DNA of 64,000 nucleotides from Neodontobutis hainanensis (Eukaryota > Chordata > Actinopteri > Gobiiformes > Odontobutidae): contig JALDNG010000005.1 of the NCBI GenBank assembly GCA_024349245.1, positions 16,469,001-16,533,000 on the forward strand, written 5' to 3'. This document shows positions 39,718 through 52,809 of this stretch, one piece after another. The first letter of the stretch is position 1. Every line of letters starts with the position of its first letter. The notes under the pieces were generated by a model, which saw nothing but the letters and a program-made list of their open reading frames with translations, was not told the origin of the DNA and made no database searches. Position numbers and translations under genes: made by a program.

Positions 39718-39981
39718 TGTCAATCAGACCTACATGGACTCTTCAGTGAGCTCCGACTGCCCTGCCACTCCCCTCCAAAGCTCACAGACAGGCCTTAAAA
39801 CTCACACCAATGGAAAATACTGTGGTCATCAGAGGACCTTGTGGAAGCAGAGAAACAAACATTTTATTGGCTGAGCACTCTGAATGAAGAAATATTGATT
39901 TATTAGCCCTGGGTCAAGTGTATTTGCTGCAAGGACTGCTGTTATATGAAACAGAAATGTTATTGTTACATGTTCACTTAG

Positions 39982-39987
39982 AATAAA
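39982..39987 (+). terminator. Candidate chchd4 poly(A) signal
   Basis: AATAAA lies about 265 bp after the chchd4 stop, with a further AATAAA-like word near 40046. Confidence 0.45.
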
Positions 39988-40049
39988 TTTGCCTTGATTA
40001 GTTTTAGGTCTGGTACACAGTATATATCAAATTTACCAAAGCTTTAATA

Positions 40050-41039
40050 AATATAGTTTGATCAGTTTTTCCACAGTTTCAACTCCCCATGTATTTGTTC
40101 CATTTAAAAGACAAACAGCGAATAGACACATTTAGCTTTTCATAATGTGACCAAATGTCTACTGTTCATTCTGCTAGTGCGTTGTGCTGTTACTTACTGT
40201 CTAAAACAATCTGCCTCTAAGTAATGTTCTAATTTTACTGGTTTAGGCTCTTTTAATGTTGTCTTGTTGTTCCATCACTGAGTGTCAAGCTGTGGGTGTT
40301 AATGTCAGTCAGGCCTTAAAGAACTTGAATTTTTATTTTATTTTTTAAATAAAAAAGAATAATTGTATCAGCTTTTGTCACATCCAATAAGGGTAAACGA
40401 TGTCTTAATATTTTCCTCATTACTTGTTTAATTACATATTTGTAACTTCTTGTTGAGTCTTAAGTAATACAAAAATAAATTCTACTCATTTGCAAAGATG
40501 TAAACTAGATCTTAAGACTGGCAGATAAATATAATGCGTAGTGCACACTTAACATGCAGATGGATATGTTAATCTTTTTGACTTTTGTGGTGTCTACTAT
40601 ACATTGAACATTTATGAAGTGGTGAACAGGCCCAATTCTATGGGGATAAAAGGGTTTTAAATGTCCATCCCTTCAACTGAATGAACCTAAACAAGAGCAA
40701 TATCAATGTTACCATAGATTTGTAAGCATCTGTGCCTGAAACCGCTCAGTCAGGAATCACTTTATTCCTTTTTTCAGTTTCAATCTGATTGTATTCAATA
40801 CGGTTAATCAACCACACTGCTGACAGCACTTCTGTAGCTGAAAATGCAGAGTAGTTTTATTTTCCGGCAGTGAACTAAGATTCGTCAGAGGTACCGAGCA
40901 TGTAACTGCACCCTGAAGCATTTTGTTCTAGAACTGGGCCTGAAAGTGAATTGGTTTTGGTTTTATGGCAGAGCATGTCGTTTTTCAGTCCTTTTCCTAA
41001 ATTGTTCACTCTGTCATGTTTAATCTGAACATCTGTGGC
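40050..41039. other. Convergent spacer between chchd4 and ntn4
   Basis: No exon is seen. On the minus strand, AATAAA words (TTTATT as written) at 40856-40861 and 40761-40766 are candidate ntn4 poly(A) signals, about 180-280 bp past its stop codon. Confidence 0.45.
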
Positions 41040-44000
41040 TCATGGACATCCATTCCTGAGGCCCTCTGATAGAAGCAGACCTAGTCGAGGAGTCCAGGGG
41101 ACTACAACACTCTGCATAGTGACCAGCAAGCGGCCTGTCCCAGCCTCTTCTGGACCCGCCAGTAAGTATTCCACACCTGTAGCAAAAAAACTTATGTATA
41201 ACCCTCAATCTAGTTAAATTAGACTTTACATGAATTGTGTTTTTGTCTCACCAGGATTTAAGATGGGACATGTACAGCCACGTCTGGTCCAGGAGAGAGG
41301 ATAGATGCTGGTGGTCCCTAAGTTCAGTGCCACCTGAGCTGACTGCAGGACCTTGCGAACTTTGACCTGGACTTCAGCGTAACTTCCTTTATCATGAGCT
41401 GACAGCACACTAGCCTTGATCACTAAAATGGAGCAACAATTAGTTCAGACCCTTCTTTTGTATTTTACTGTTAGTCAAAATGCATGGAACACCTCCTGCT
41501 CCTTACAGTTTTAATTGGTTTTAAAAAAGGTAAGAGCTGGGTACAGCTAATCACCAGGCCCATAAAAGCAGACCATAAGGTAGTTTGTTTGTTTTGTTGT
41601 TTTTGTCAGTCCACATTAGATTAGTCCCTTCTTTTTAGTAAAAGTGTGTAGCCTACTGAGCCACATATCACGTGATAGGTCGATAAATTGACTATTGCGA
41701 CAGGCCTAATTGTAGCCATATGGATGTTTGTTAGCTCAGTAGGTTAGTATTGTTTCCCTGGACTTTGATTAGCGACAAATGCAAACAAGAATAACCGAAA
41801 ACCCTTTAACCCATTATTATATATTGAATACTTATAACTTTGATCATCATACGATATTTTTCTTACCATAGTCATGTCTGGTCTTACAAAGGTCATTCAC
41901 ACTCCTCAACTTCTTCTCTTTGCAGTTACATTTTCCTGTGAATAGGCATTTCAACATATTGCACTTGGAATTTTTATCTTATAAAGCAATATCCTGTTTA
42001 AAAGCTGTTAATTCCTACATGCCTGTGTAATGCAGAGCAGAGACGGCCAGCTCCTTAGACCACGTTCCTTCATCTGTGTATGTGTGAACCAAGTCAGGAA
42101 TTTTACCACCAATCGGAATATTGTACACCTGATTATTGCTGTAGCTGCAAACGACACATAAGCATGAACGGTAAAAGGCAGGTGAAAAATACAGCTGTAT
42201 TCAGTGCTAAACTAACCTGTCGTGACAATCTCCAGTGATTGGGTCACAGCTGTACGGACACGAACAGAGCTTACAGCCCTGCTCTCCGAAGCCCCAGTGT
42301 CCAGGCAGACAGTGGGTGCAGCTGGTGCCCCCAACCCCAGCTTTGCAGTGGCACTGACCGCTCCTGGGATGGCACCAGGGCCCCTCCTCCCCGGGACGGG
42401 CAGGTAAAGAGCCCTGTGGGGCACACCAGCAGCCTGACAAACAGAGAAAAATACAGACACTGTGGATGGCCTATTGCACAAATATACCAGCAGATGGAGC
42501 TACAATATCTGTACCTGTAGAAGGGGCTTGTCATGGAATGAACCACATTTATTCTCTGACTTGTACATAGTGTGGTTTAGATCACTATGTACACAATCAC
42601 TATGACTATAATCTGAGACATCTTTAATAGTTTTTTTCTTCGAGTGTCTACTGCCTTACGTTTGCAGGCATAGGGAGAGCTCAGAGGGAGAGCCAGGTGT
42701 CGGTGGAAGCCATGACGACACCTCTGGCACCTACGGCCTGCTGTGTTGTGTTGGCAGTCGTCACAAACGCCACCACTGGTGCCATTAGAGGCCAGCCATG
42801 CACGCTGGGAGAAGTGGCAGCTATCAGAGTGGCCGTGGCACTCGCACTCTGAAAAAACACAAACAAACATCAAAAAAAGGATAAAGAAGCACTATAATTG
42901 ACGGCTTATGTTACTGCTGACAGTGAAAGGGAGTAAACTACTTAGTGTTACTTAGTGTTACGACTGCCATCATGTTAAGCAGAACGGCTTGGAAGTTGCT
43001 CTTCTATACAGTTGTATTTGTGTTTTTGTTAAGCTTATAGAGCCAGAAATTACCATTTTTTATAACATTCAAATTCATTTCAGAAGTAGATGTTGAATGT
43101 TTGACAGTAAGACTAACTTTAGTTAAACTGCGGCCTGTTTTCAATTTACAGAAGGCTAATCACAGTCATGTTTAAAAACAAGCTTTAAAATTTCATCTTT
43201 AAAGCTAGCAGCCAAATTAACAAGCTATGGATCACATCAAACTGCATACAGGCCAACCTGACAGTTAATTGGTCTGACTTTTTGGCTCCAAGTTTACAGT
43301 TCAACTTCCAGAAAAATAAAATTATTAGAATTTTGTAATATAAATGATAGTCAAGTTTTGTAGAGCCAACCACTCATAATAAATGTGGATGGACCGCGCA
43401 GAAGAAGATTGCGTTAAACAAATCCTTTTTTGGAGTTGTTCAAGATAAAGTCCAAAAGTGCATTTATAAAAAGGGCTTGAGCTTTTCTGTCGAGGCTCAT
43501 GACTCACTCTGACACAGATTGGCCTCCCCGCTGCTGCCGTTGGCGGGCCTCCAGGGCCGGTCGTTGTAGAGCGGGGCACACTTCTCACAGTGATCTCCTG
43601 CTGTGTGGTGAGTGCACACGCACTTTGCCGACACCTGGAAAACACATCTGGGTCTGTTCAGTAATGTCCGCCACATTAGCACTCACAATAGTTCCAGGCA
43701 GGTGTAGTAAAAAGTAAATCAAGCCATTTAAGTGCTTTTTGCATCTGGAGCTAACTCCCAGACACCTGTTTCCTGCAGCAATCTGACAGGCCAGGCCAAA
43801 GTCAGATCTGACAGACACTTTGTCTTTCATCTCCTCTTCTTTATTGCTGTAGGCTGTTCTTTTTCTCTGACACTCACCATGTTACTGTCCTGGTGCGTCC
43901 AATGGCTGCTGTCATACGGTTGACAGTGCTCTGCATGTCCATGGCACAGGCAGGTCCCTCTGGCCAGTAAAGTGTAAACAGCATATGGTGCTTGTGAGTA

Positions 44001-47000
44001 TGGACTTTGTGTGGCAGATGTTACATTTGTGTCTTCTGCAGAGCATCTCTGAGCTTTGATCAGTCTGATGCGCAGGTTTGTGAGGCTCAGCCGGGCCAGA
44101 GCCTCTGGGCTGTAGGGGTCCAGTTGTTTAGTCCAGCTGGGATCTAATATCCGTAAAATTACCTGGAAAAAGACAGATTCTTACATTATGTTCCTTTAAG
44201 TAATATAATGACCATTAACAGGTCACCCTTTTATTGAAAACAAGATCTTTTACTATGACTGTTGTTAGTGTCTGTGAGTGTTTAGACCCTTTACAATGCA
44301 TTTCCTTAGGGCCTTAAGAACTTCAGCAGACCTGTTCTGATACTTAGCATCAGTGGTTAGCAACAGCTAAACTGACCATATTACTAATATGGTAAATGTG
44401 TAGCTTAATAAAGTCAACATGCTCAATATAATATGAATTGTTAATGCTCCTCACTTAAATATCTTTCTTGACTCTTAACAGTAAATGGTTTTGATATGAG
44501 CCTAATATTAGAGACTGATTGGACCTCTAATAAATAAAAAACACCTATGACTAAAATAACAGGCTGTTGTTTAAGACTGGCATCAAACCTCTTTCTTAGT
44601 GTTATATTTGCATTTTATAGCCTCTCATTTACTATGTTTTCATGCTTTTTATGTCGAAAGCCCTGACTGCCTATAGAGTAAAATATAGGCATGCTCACAT
44701 TTTATATGTTTTTTTTTACTGCTTCCCCTACATAACAATAAACAAAACAATACAGTCCTCTTGCTTTCTGTGCCAAAAGGTCTCACTGAAATGGCTAAAA
44801 AGAATTAAATACTTTTTTAGTTTTAGTTTTGGAGCTCCAATGTGAGATCAATGATGATTGTCCTGCACTCTAAATAGATCAAAGTTTAAATTTTACTTAG
44901 TTTATTTATTGTTTACACCTTTGCAAAATAAACAGTGCACAGGTCTGGACCATGGCTCACTGTGGAGAATAGAAACTAGCTGCTATGCACTGCAGAGCTA
45001 ACCACAAAACAAATGTCAGACTTCTTTTACATGGAATGTGCAGGTTTGCAGAGTTAACCAGCAGTGGGTTATCTAGAGAATCTCTGTGTAAATCAACAAA
45101 TTATATAGCTAACAACGCTATTATGGCTAATCCCTGGTGCATTTGCAGTTGCATTTTGGGAAATTTTTGGCAAAAATTTGTTGCAAGGCAGAGGTAGGCC
45201 TATGCCACTCTGTACGTCATTACATGAAAGATAAGATGGATGAGTTTGTGTGTAACCATAATCAAGACTACAATGTGAAAACTATTATGTTATTGAGTAG
45301 CTAACTTTGTTAACCATAGATGCTGTGTGACTGGACAGTTTTGACCAAGGTCAGCAGTTTCTTGCCTAATTAATCACATAGCTGATATAAGTTGTCAAGT
45401 ACAGGACGACCCGAAATGCCATTCTCCTACCAAGGCTGCTGCTGAAGTGCTGACGCCAAGTGTTCATTGCACGGATCTTAGACATCCTTGTACGAATAAC
45501 TCGACTCCAAGCCTTGTCTCGAGGCTAAATGTTTGCCGTTGCAATTGTATGTTACATTTGTAGTGACAAAGTACATGCCTTTATAAACTTTTCACTGTGG
45601 AAGTATACCCAGAACTTGAACTTGCCCTGGAGTTTTGGAGCAACTATACATTCTCTGAAGTGTACAGGCATTACACTTATTATATACACTTCAAGTCTAG
45701 GTCTAACCTCCTCACCTCTCCTCCACTGCAGGGTGTAGCGCTCGTATACCGTGTCGTACACAGTGATCCTGCTTGACTGTATTCATCAGGTAAACCGAAC
45801 TCCACGCTGCAGTTGTGTGCAAACAGCTTCAGCACTTCCCATGTCTTCCCAAAGTCCCTTGAGAGCTCTATGGTCATGGTAGCAGGCCGAGGGGACTTGA
45901 ACACCAAGACCACATGGGATAAACAGAACTTAGCTTCCAAGTCCAGTCGAATCTCATCTAGTTTCATGCTGCTGCCTGATGACCACCAGGTGTCTGGATG
46001 TAGGAAGGGGTCATCGGTCATCAGGGCAGGTGGATGAGAGTCCTCTGGGCAGTCGTTGTGTGTCACAGGGGGGTAAGGACAGAGGCTGTGCTGGAGAGAG
46101 GGGTTCCCACAACAGCCAGACAGGGTGAACAGGTTCCGACCGCTTGCCAAGTTCCCTATGGGTGGGCTGCATGCATGGTCCACACATCTGGAGACTGGCA
46201 AACACAGTCAAAGTTGATGTCAAATTAATTTTTATTATTATGCAGTTATAGCCAAAAGAAGAATAAAATTATTAATATAATAATAAAAAGGTTAAAAAAC
46301 CATGGTCTGTCTGTTGCTTTAACACCTGTAACAAATGTCCATGACAAGGCTCAAGGGCCAGAGCTGATCCTTTCCTTTTTATATCTTTCCCACATAGGCT
46401 TTAGGTTAACAGTTTACTGACTTGTGCTATAGGCCAAATTATTATGTAAAGCAATTAAAAACAGCTAGAAAGAAATATATTCTAGAAGTAATTTTGACAT
46501 ATTGTCTGAATATAATGTTTTTATTCAAATTGTACATTTAGCCCTTATCGGTATTGGCTATGATAATCACTTGATTTTCAGTATTGGTTGATTTTTTTAT
46601 ATGCATATCTACAGTTCCTAAGCCCCTAAAAGATTAAAAAATTGGCATCTGAACATAGTTTTGAAAATAGAAGTCATTGAAAGTAACCTGTCTTGGCCTT
46701 CCACAGAAAGTGTTTCCAAAGAACTTCATAAATACCTGATATGTGATTGGATGAACCACATGACAATAACTTCCTATCACAAGGTAATTGTATCTAATCA
46801 AATAAATGCCATGTTGTTTACAAAGTAATAGTAACAAACCATAAGGCCAGCAGAACCAGCAGCCGTTTGGAAAAAAATAGTCTCAACCAGGCAAAGATGG
46901 TTTTCAATTCAAATCCTCTGAATCTAGCTGCTGTGCAAGGTACCGTTCAAAGTAAAAGACAAAGGTTTTCAAGACAAGTTTTCTTTAAATTTACATTATG

Positions 47001-47865
47001 CTCCATAAACTATCCAGGCCCTTAATAGATTTTGAATAGAAAATTGTTTTTTCCATCAATTACAATCACATCAGATAATGTCACAATGAGTGTTGGGAGT
47101 CACAAAGAAGTCACAATACGGTGAACAATGTGATGCCCGTACTAGCTATACAGAATTACAGACAATCATCAAGGATATATTGTAACATGCATTCACTTGT
47201 AAAAGAAAAAAAACATAAGATGGCAAAAAGGGTAAATGACTGCGTAGTGCCAGTCTAACAAATTTCAACAATGATGATAGTCAAGTCAGTGTCAGTGCCC
47301 AAGATACGTCTGGCTCAAGATCAGGAGAAAGTGAAACCTAAAAAGCTTAATTGTCTTCAACGCTTGACTTTTATATCACAATAACATGTCTTAGAGAAGC
47401 TGAAGGAAGTGTCTGGGGAGGAGGAGGTCTGGGAAGCTCTATCTTGTATGCTTCAATGAATTGGAAATGTATTCCTGGATTGAATCAAAAGGATTGTATT
47501 GTATGCCATACAACGTTTCCTTCTCCAAGACCTTTGATACTATATACATTTTTTAGAATTTGCTATTGGACAAACCATTAATGTGTTTTACATCTGCATT
47601 TAAGTGAGCCTAAACATTAGCACCAAATAAGTTACAGATAAAAAAGAAAAACAATGAATTGTATCAGCAATAGCTTATATGTTAAAGTATAAAACCACCA
47701 TTACTTGGACCTAGAGAACTAAGAAAAACTATGCATCCAAAACACAAAAGTACTGCATTGTGTGTTCATCTCACCTGCTTCACTCCACGTCAGATCCAAA
47801 AACAGACAAAAATAGAGCAGCAGGAACATCTGACTTCCACTTCTGTCAACACTAGACGCCTTCAT
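41040..47865 (-). CDS. ntn4: Netrin-4, ten exons
   Basis: Exons in transcript order: 47865-47775, 46194-45716, 44162-43878, 43634-43508, 42848-42660, 42433-42217, 42144-42023, 41935-41867, 41422-41252, 41176-41040. They sum to 1887 bases, 628 codons plus stop, the same as human NTN4. It is a secreted laminin-related basement-membrane protein that binds laminin gamma chains and disrupts laminin networks. Domains: signal peptide with hydrophobic MFLLLYFCLFLDL; laminin N-terminal domain (exons 2-3; DTWWSSGSSMKLDEIRLDLE, FKSPRPATMTIELSRDFGKTW); laminin EGF repeats with CAPLYNDRPW, GVCDDCQHNT and SCDPITGDC; C-terminal NTR-like domain with LSAHDKG and RGCTCPILNPG. The end (LRNGCP) differs from the mammalian KREC type. 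The intron after exon 7 appears to use a GC donor (CAG|GCATGT), the only choice that fits phase and similarity. Intron 8 (41423-41866) carries a TE scrap. Confidence 0.93.
41640..41712. repeat. DNA-transposon scrap in ntn4 intron
   Basis: ATATCACGTGATAGGTCG, then ATTGCGACAGGCCTAA, resembles the ends of a common fish repeat (class not certain). Confidence 0.35.
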
Positions 47866-48059
47866 ACTGGTTAATTCTGCCTTTACACGGAAAATATTGG
47901 AATCCTTTGGAAATTAAGATCCACATCATGCGACCATGTAAGATAAAGGTTTAGTGTTGTCCAAAATTAAGGCTCCATATTAAAAAGGACAATAAGAACA
48001 GTTCAAAAAGTCAGCTGTAGTTCCATTTGTAATATTTTTTTCTTCCAGCACAATCTCCA

Positions 48060-48250
48060 AAAATATTTACCCACAGAAGACAGTGTTCTCTATTTATCCC
48101 CCTCTCCTCACATTCGAGACGTGTGACGTAATCCGTTACAGCTAAACATGCTATAGGCTATTTTTCCACATCCATCCATCCACTGGGGAGTTTTGGATCG
48201 TGCACACCGAGTTGGGAGCGCCTACAGATTCCCCTTGGCTCCTCCTTAAT
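48060..48250 (-). promoter_or_regulatory. Probable ntn4 promoter region
   Basis: A CRE-like TGACGTAA lies at 48124-48131, roughly 260 bp upstream of the netrin-4 ATG. The region is somewhat richer in C and CT tracts. No start site can be fixed. Confidence 0.35.
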
Positions 48251-48599
48251 GCAAACCAGCCGCATCGCACATACCATTCTCACTAACCAGCCAAGGACTT
48301 GTAATTGGGCGAGGAAATTAGTTTATCTGCTTCTGCCCTCCTGGTTGTGAGCTCCAGTATTTCCATGTTACAAGAGGCTTTGAAGTGGAGCTGGGAGAAA
48401 CCTGAGCGGCGGACAAAAATAGAGCACAGTGAAGTTATTTGCAGAATCTGGCAGCCTGGGTTTTCATGCAAATGATGCGGGCATGAAAAGAGTCTGTATA
48501 TCTGCTTGACTAAATCCATTCGTAACTGCAACAACAGATAATAAACACATGGTTTAAACACCTCAGATACAGGACAGCTTGATTTTTCCTACTTCTACC

Positions 48600-50380
48600 A
48601 GTCTGTGGAGGTTCTCATTCATCCAGGACATATTGAAGAAAGGGTTGATTAAAAAAAGGCATCTAAACGTAGGTTTCAAGGTGAAGACGTTCTATTCCTT
48701 TTCCAAGGAACATTTTTAATTCTGACATCAACTGGTATGAAAGCTGATCTTATATCTTTCAGAAGGAGGGGTTAAACCTGAAACTAACTGATTGGACCAG
48801 GCTGTTTGTTTCATTGTTGTTAAGAGTGGAATGAAGAAAAGGTTAAAGAAAAAGCATCTGGCTCAGTTTTCAAGGTGAAGACATTTTGTCTCTAATTCCA
48901 AGAGACTTTATCAATTCCAAGATCAACTGGTAAGAGAGCTGAGCTTTATCTCTAGAGGTATTTGACCTGAAACTAAATCTGATGGCCCAGGCTGTTCTGG
49001 TCTCATAGATGGTAGCTATGAAAGTATGTCTCCTGATGTCGTTAAAGGCTCAAGTGAGTTGTTAGTGTCACTGGTATATGTTTTGGTATACGTTTCAGAA
49101 CACTGTTGTAAATACTATGTGTCTGGTTTATCTGGAAAATGTTTGAGGGATTTTCTACAAACACAACATTCCTGTCCACTTTAAACGTGGGAACACTCAG
49201 CGTCAAAACCTGGTCCACCCTAAAGACGAGATCCCCTCGCACAAACAGAGTAATGTTGTCTATGCTGAGAAACGAAACAACAGCTTCACAAGAGGATGTA
49301 TCAGTACAGAAGAGCCAATCCTGGTGGAGCTGAGTCTGCAGTCCACCTCCACCTCAAAGAGAAAGGGCATTCCTTTGAGGACAGCAATGTCTGAATTTTG
49401 GCCAAAGAGGCCAGATGGTTTGAGAGAAGGGCAAAAGCCATTTTTGTTCAAATGGAAAAGCCCTCACTGAACAAAGGAGGTGGCCTCAGATTCATGTTGC
49501 CTAGTATTTACAACAGTGTTTTGAAACCTAAACCAAAACAGTATCACTCTAGAACAACAACAACACCTGAATGGAACAGTGACACTAACGACTCACCTGA
49601 GCCTTTAACAACTCTCACATCAGGAGACACACTGTCCTTTTATAGCCCAACCTAAAGACAAGATCCCCTCACAGAGTAATGGTTTATGCTGTTGAGTAAA
49701 GAGTGTAGCCATAGTTACATTGGTCAAACAACAGCTTCACAAGAGGATGTATCAGCACAGAAGTGCCAACCCTGGTGGACCTGAGTCTGCAGTCCGGCCA
49801 GAGAGGCCAGATGGTTTGAGAGAGGAATAAAGGAAGCCATTTTTTTCAAATGGAAAAGCAATCATTAAAACAGAGAAGGGGCGCCAGATACCATTTGCCG
49901 GCTATTTACAACAGCGGTGTTTATTTTTATTATTGTTACCCCCATGGGGAAATTCCTAGTCGGACAACCACACCAGGGGACGCCTAGCATAATTTTTTGT
50001 GTTGAAGGGAAAACTTGGAGGAAACCCACCCAAGCAAATGAAGAACACGCAAACTCCACCCAGAAAGATCCCACCCAACCGGTGAGTCAAACCCTAGACC
50101 TTGCTGAGAGGTGAGCGTGCTAACAACTGCACCTGTGTTGAAACCCAAATCATAACAGTTTCACTCTAGAAGGACATTACCCTGTGAAAGGAGCAGTTAT
50201 GCTAATGGTTCATAGCATAAGGGCTCTTCCAAGGGGACTCACACTGTTCTTTCAACTCTCAACGACAATGAAACCAGAACAGTCTCGTCCAATCAAAGTT
50301 AGTTTCTGGTTTAACCCCTCCCTCTGAGAGATATAAGCTCAGCTCTAGTACGAGTTGAACTAAGAATCAAAAAGAACCCT
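48600..50380. mobile_element. Rearranged Penelope-like element (GIY-YIG end), two copies, with nested SINE
   Basis: Plus-strand frames give the C-terminal endonuclease region of fish Penelope-like elements: HPKDEIPSHKQSNVVYA near 49217, ETKQQLHKRMYQYRRA near 49270, KEKGHSFEDSNV then a stop near 49365, and EARWFERRAKAIFVQMEKPS, then NKGGGLR, near 49405-49490. A second, more decayed copy follows (about 49656-50270) that keeps ECSHSYIGQT, the YIG part of GIY-YIG missing from the first. A terminal motif (GGGGTTAAACCTGAAAC with GACCAGGCTG) occurs in direct orientation at about 48750-48830 and 48930-49010, and inverted at about 50250-50345. Stops and frameshifts show it is dead; no reverse-transcriptase core is present. 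Confidence 0.75.
49921..50138 (-). repeat. SINE, subfamily 2, nested in the Penelope-like element
   Basis: On the minus strand: head GGTGCAGTTGTTAGC, B-box-like GGGTTTGACTC, core GTGGAGTTTGCGTG and GGTTTCCTCC, then a tail through GGGAATTTCCCC. The Penelope text is continuous on both sides when compared with the first copy (TTTACAACAG ... GTTGAAACC). A short GTGTT flanks both ends, a possible target-site duplication. Confidence 0.7.
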
Positions 50381-50389
50381 TTCTTCTAC

Positions 50390-51905
50390 TGTCTACTATC
50401 AAATAATGGCAAAAAGCCCACCCCCCAAAAACAATCTCACAAAAGCTCTATCAGATACTGTTTATGCACAGCTCTTTCATCCCAAAATTGTGAAAAAATT
50501 GGGACTATTATTTGTTTTCTACAATTAAAAAAAAATGCTCATTAAATTAGTTATTGGACGCACACTTCTGCAATGTACACTACACACTGTAGGCTACCTG
50601 GTTCTATAGTCATCAGTATCATGTATGGTATGAAATCAAAGAAGTTCTACAATAAATGGCAGCTAACATACTTTTTTATTGGTGCTAGGTTTTTGAAAAC
50701 AAAACACTTTTAACAATCTGGGTAAAAAGTGATATCCGTGTAGAAAGATGAATGCTAGATAAAATGAAATGGCTCAAATGGCCTAAAAGAGCAACGTAGA
50801 AGATTCACTTATATTTGCCTTGCAATCTGAAAGACACATCTGCAGTTAATTGCATCTTTAATCTTTCATGGGCATTGACTGGTGTTTGTGAAGGCAAGAT
50901 CTAACGTCATTGTTTTAATTTTGAAACAAGTAAAAGATGTATTTTGTGTAGCTCATTTTTATTAACATGCTTGCTAAAAAACAAAAAGAAAAAAAAAAAA
51001 GTTGTTTTGATGTTTTCTCTCCCTGGCAATGTATTTCTGAGTGTAAATAATAAGCACCATGTCTCCTCAGTTTTATAGACCCACTTCAAGTAAGGCACTC
51101 CCAATATTTAAATAGACACACAGAACTCTATTGGTACACAACACAAATTATTTACAGACAAGAAATACTAAGCAATGACATATGTGCTTTTGCTTGTGGC
51201 GTCTGTTGAGCAGAAAAGTTGACAAGACAGACTCACATAAATCTAACCCAACTATAAAAACATTGACATTTATCCTCTTCATTATGCCATCTTTATCTGT
51301 TTATTCATTTATCTCTTCATAAGATTTTCATTCATCATTCTCATTCCTTATCTGTGTCCTCTTGTACTCTACAAGCCCCAGAGGCTCTGCTTAACGTCAG
51401 ACATGTTACAGATTCTTCTGCTTAGCCACAGAAAAGTAAGTCATTTAATTTTATAATTAAGAATATTTTATAATATAAGATTATAATAAGCATGTAATAG
51501 GATATCTGCAGGTTTATGAGATTTACATTTAAGACTTTTTTCTTAATTTTTCTCAATTATATGTAACGCATAGGCATAGGTCCATGAGGCTAGCAGATAG
51601 ATAGCATAGATACTTGACTGACAAGTTCATTTGGCCGAGAAATTCATCTTTATATTTTGTAAAAATGAGTCAATCTGGCCTCCAGAAAAATTAGAGTGTT
51701 TAAATCCTAGAAACCAGAATTCTTAAGAGCTAACATTAGCTTGCTAATACTGATGCCAGATGTAGATATTAATTTGGGCAAGTGCACAGTAAAGCACAAA
51801 TAACAATACCATTTGATTAAATGGCAAAATGTTACATCTCAAGCTTAAATTCATACACAATATTAATATAAGGTGTGAAGAAACGGGCTTGTTCCTGGTA
51901 ATGAC
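50390..51905. other. Intergenic sequence, nothing recognised
   Basis: AT-rich, with a poly-A tract near 50985-51000. No exon or clear repeat was identified. Confidence 0.4.
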
Positions 51906-51911
51906 ATACAT

Positions 51912-52121
51912 GTATACTGAACAAAAACTTTAATGCAACACGTTTTTATGAGCTGAACTTCAAAGATGTTTTCTATGAACACAAAAGGTCTATTTCTCTC
52001 AAATGTTGAGTACTTCTTCCATCTACCTCACAGGTGTGTCATATCAAGAAGCTGATTAAAGAGCATAATTGTGGCTCAGATGTGCCTTAGGCTGGTCACA
52101 ATAAAAAGCCACTCTAAAATG
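51912..52121 (+). mobile_element. DNA-transposon end (ISL2EU-like by memory)
   Basis: TATACTGAACAAAAACTTTA starts a block that includes ATGAGCTGAACTTCAAAGAT, CTCACAGGTGTG, ATATCAAGAAGCTGATTA and GTGCCTTAGGCTGGTCACA. It ends at AAAGCCACTCTAAAATG. This is the 5' end of a widespread vertebrate DNA transposon that I recall as ISL2EU/IS4EU; the name should be verified. No transposase is present. Confidence 0.6.
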
Positions 52122-52554
52122 TATGTATGTATATAAATATATATATAGCAAGTGATAACTGATGGCAAAATGTTCTGTACTGTAACTAAACCGCTCTGCC
52201 AAACTAAATCCATTCCAATCACCCAGTGTGCGATTTGTACAGGTTCATTCTCTGCAAAAACAGAGATATTTGTTAGTTTTCTTAAGGTGGCAAGAAGAGG
52301 AACAACAAAGTTAGCTCTGGCAAGGACATTTCATACTTCACAAGAAACTCATTTCTGCATTAACCATGCGCACTTCAAATTTCTGACTAATCACACAAGA
52401 CTTGTACTGAGCTTAACTGTGGCAAAAAGCAAGCTTGTTTAGGCACTGATAAATTTAGCAAAAATTTGAAGTTTAGGAATTCTTTTGTGCCAGCTTTAAA
52501 ACTCTACAACAAATACTTACTTGCTGTGACAAGTAAATGTTCCTAATTATTAAT

Positions 52555-52708
52555 ATTATTATTTATTTATTTATTTATTTTTTGCAATTTCTGTCTTGTC
52601 ATATCAGATTTGCCATTTAAATCTCAAACAGCCATAGCTATACTGCTGCTCCAGTATCAGGTAAATCATAAACAAGAAATACTCACACATAGAGCAGTTT
52701 GGCTGTCA

Positions 52709-52770
<62 letters not shown>

Positions 52771-52800
52771 TAAATATTAATAATAAATAAATTTATAATA
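52555..52800. repeat. Low-complexity A/T repeats: (ATTT)n, poly-A, (TA)n
   Basis: ATTT units (52557-52582), poly-A (52709-52726), a (TA)n tract (about 52727-52760) and AATA units follow one another. Confidence 0.85.
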
Positions 52801-52809
52801 ATTTTGAGG

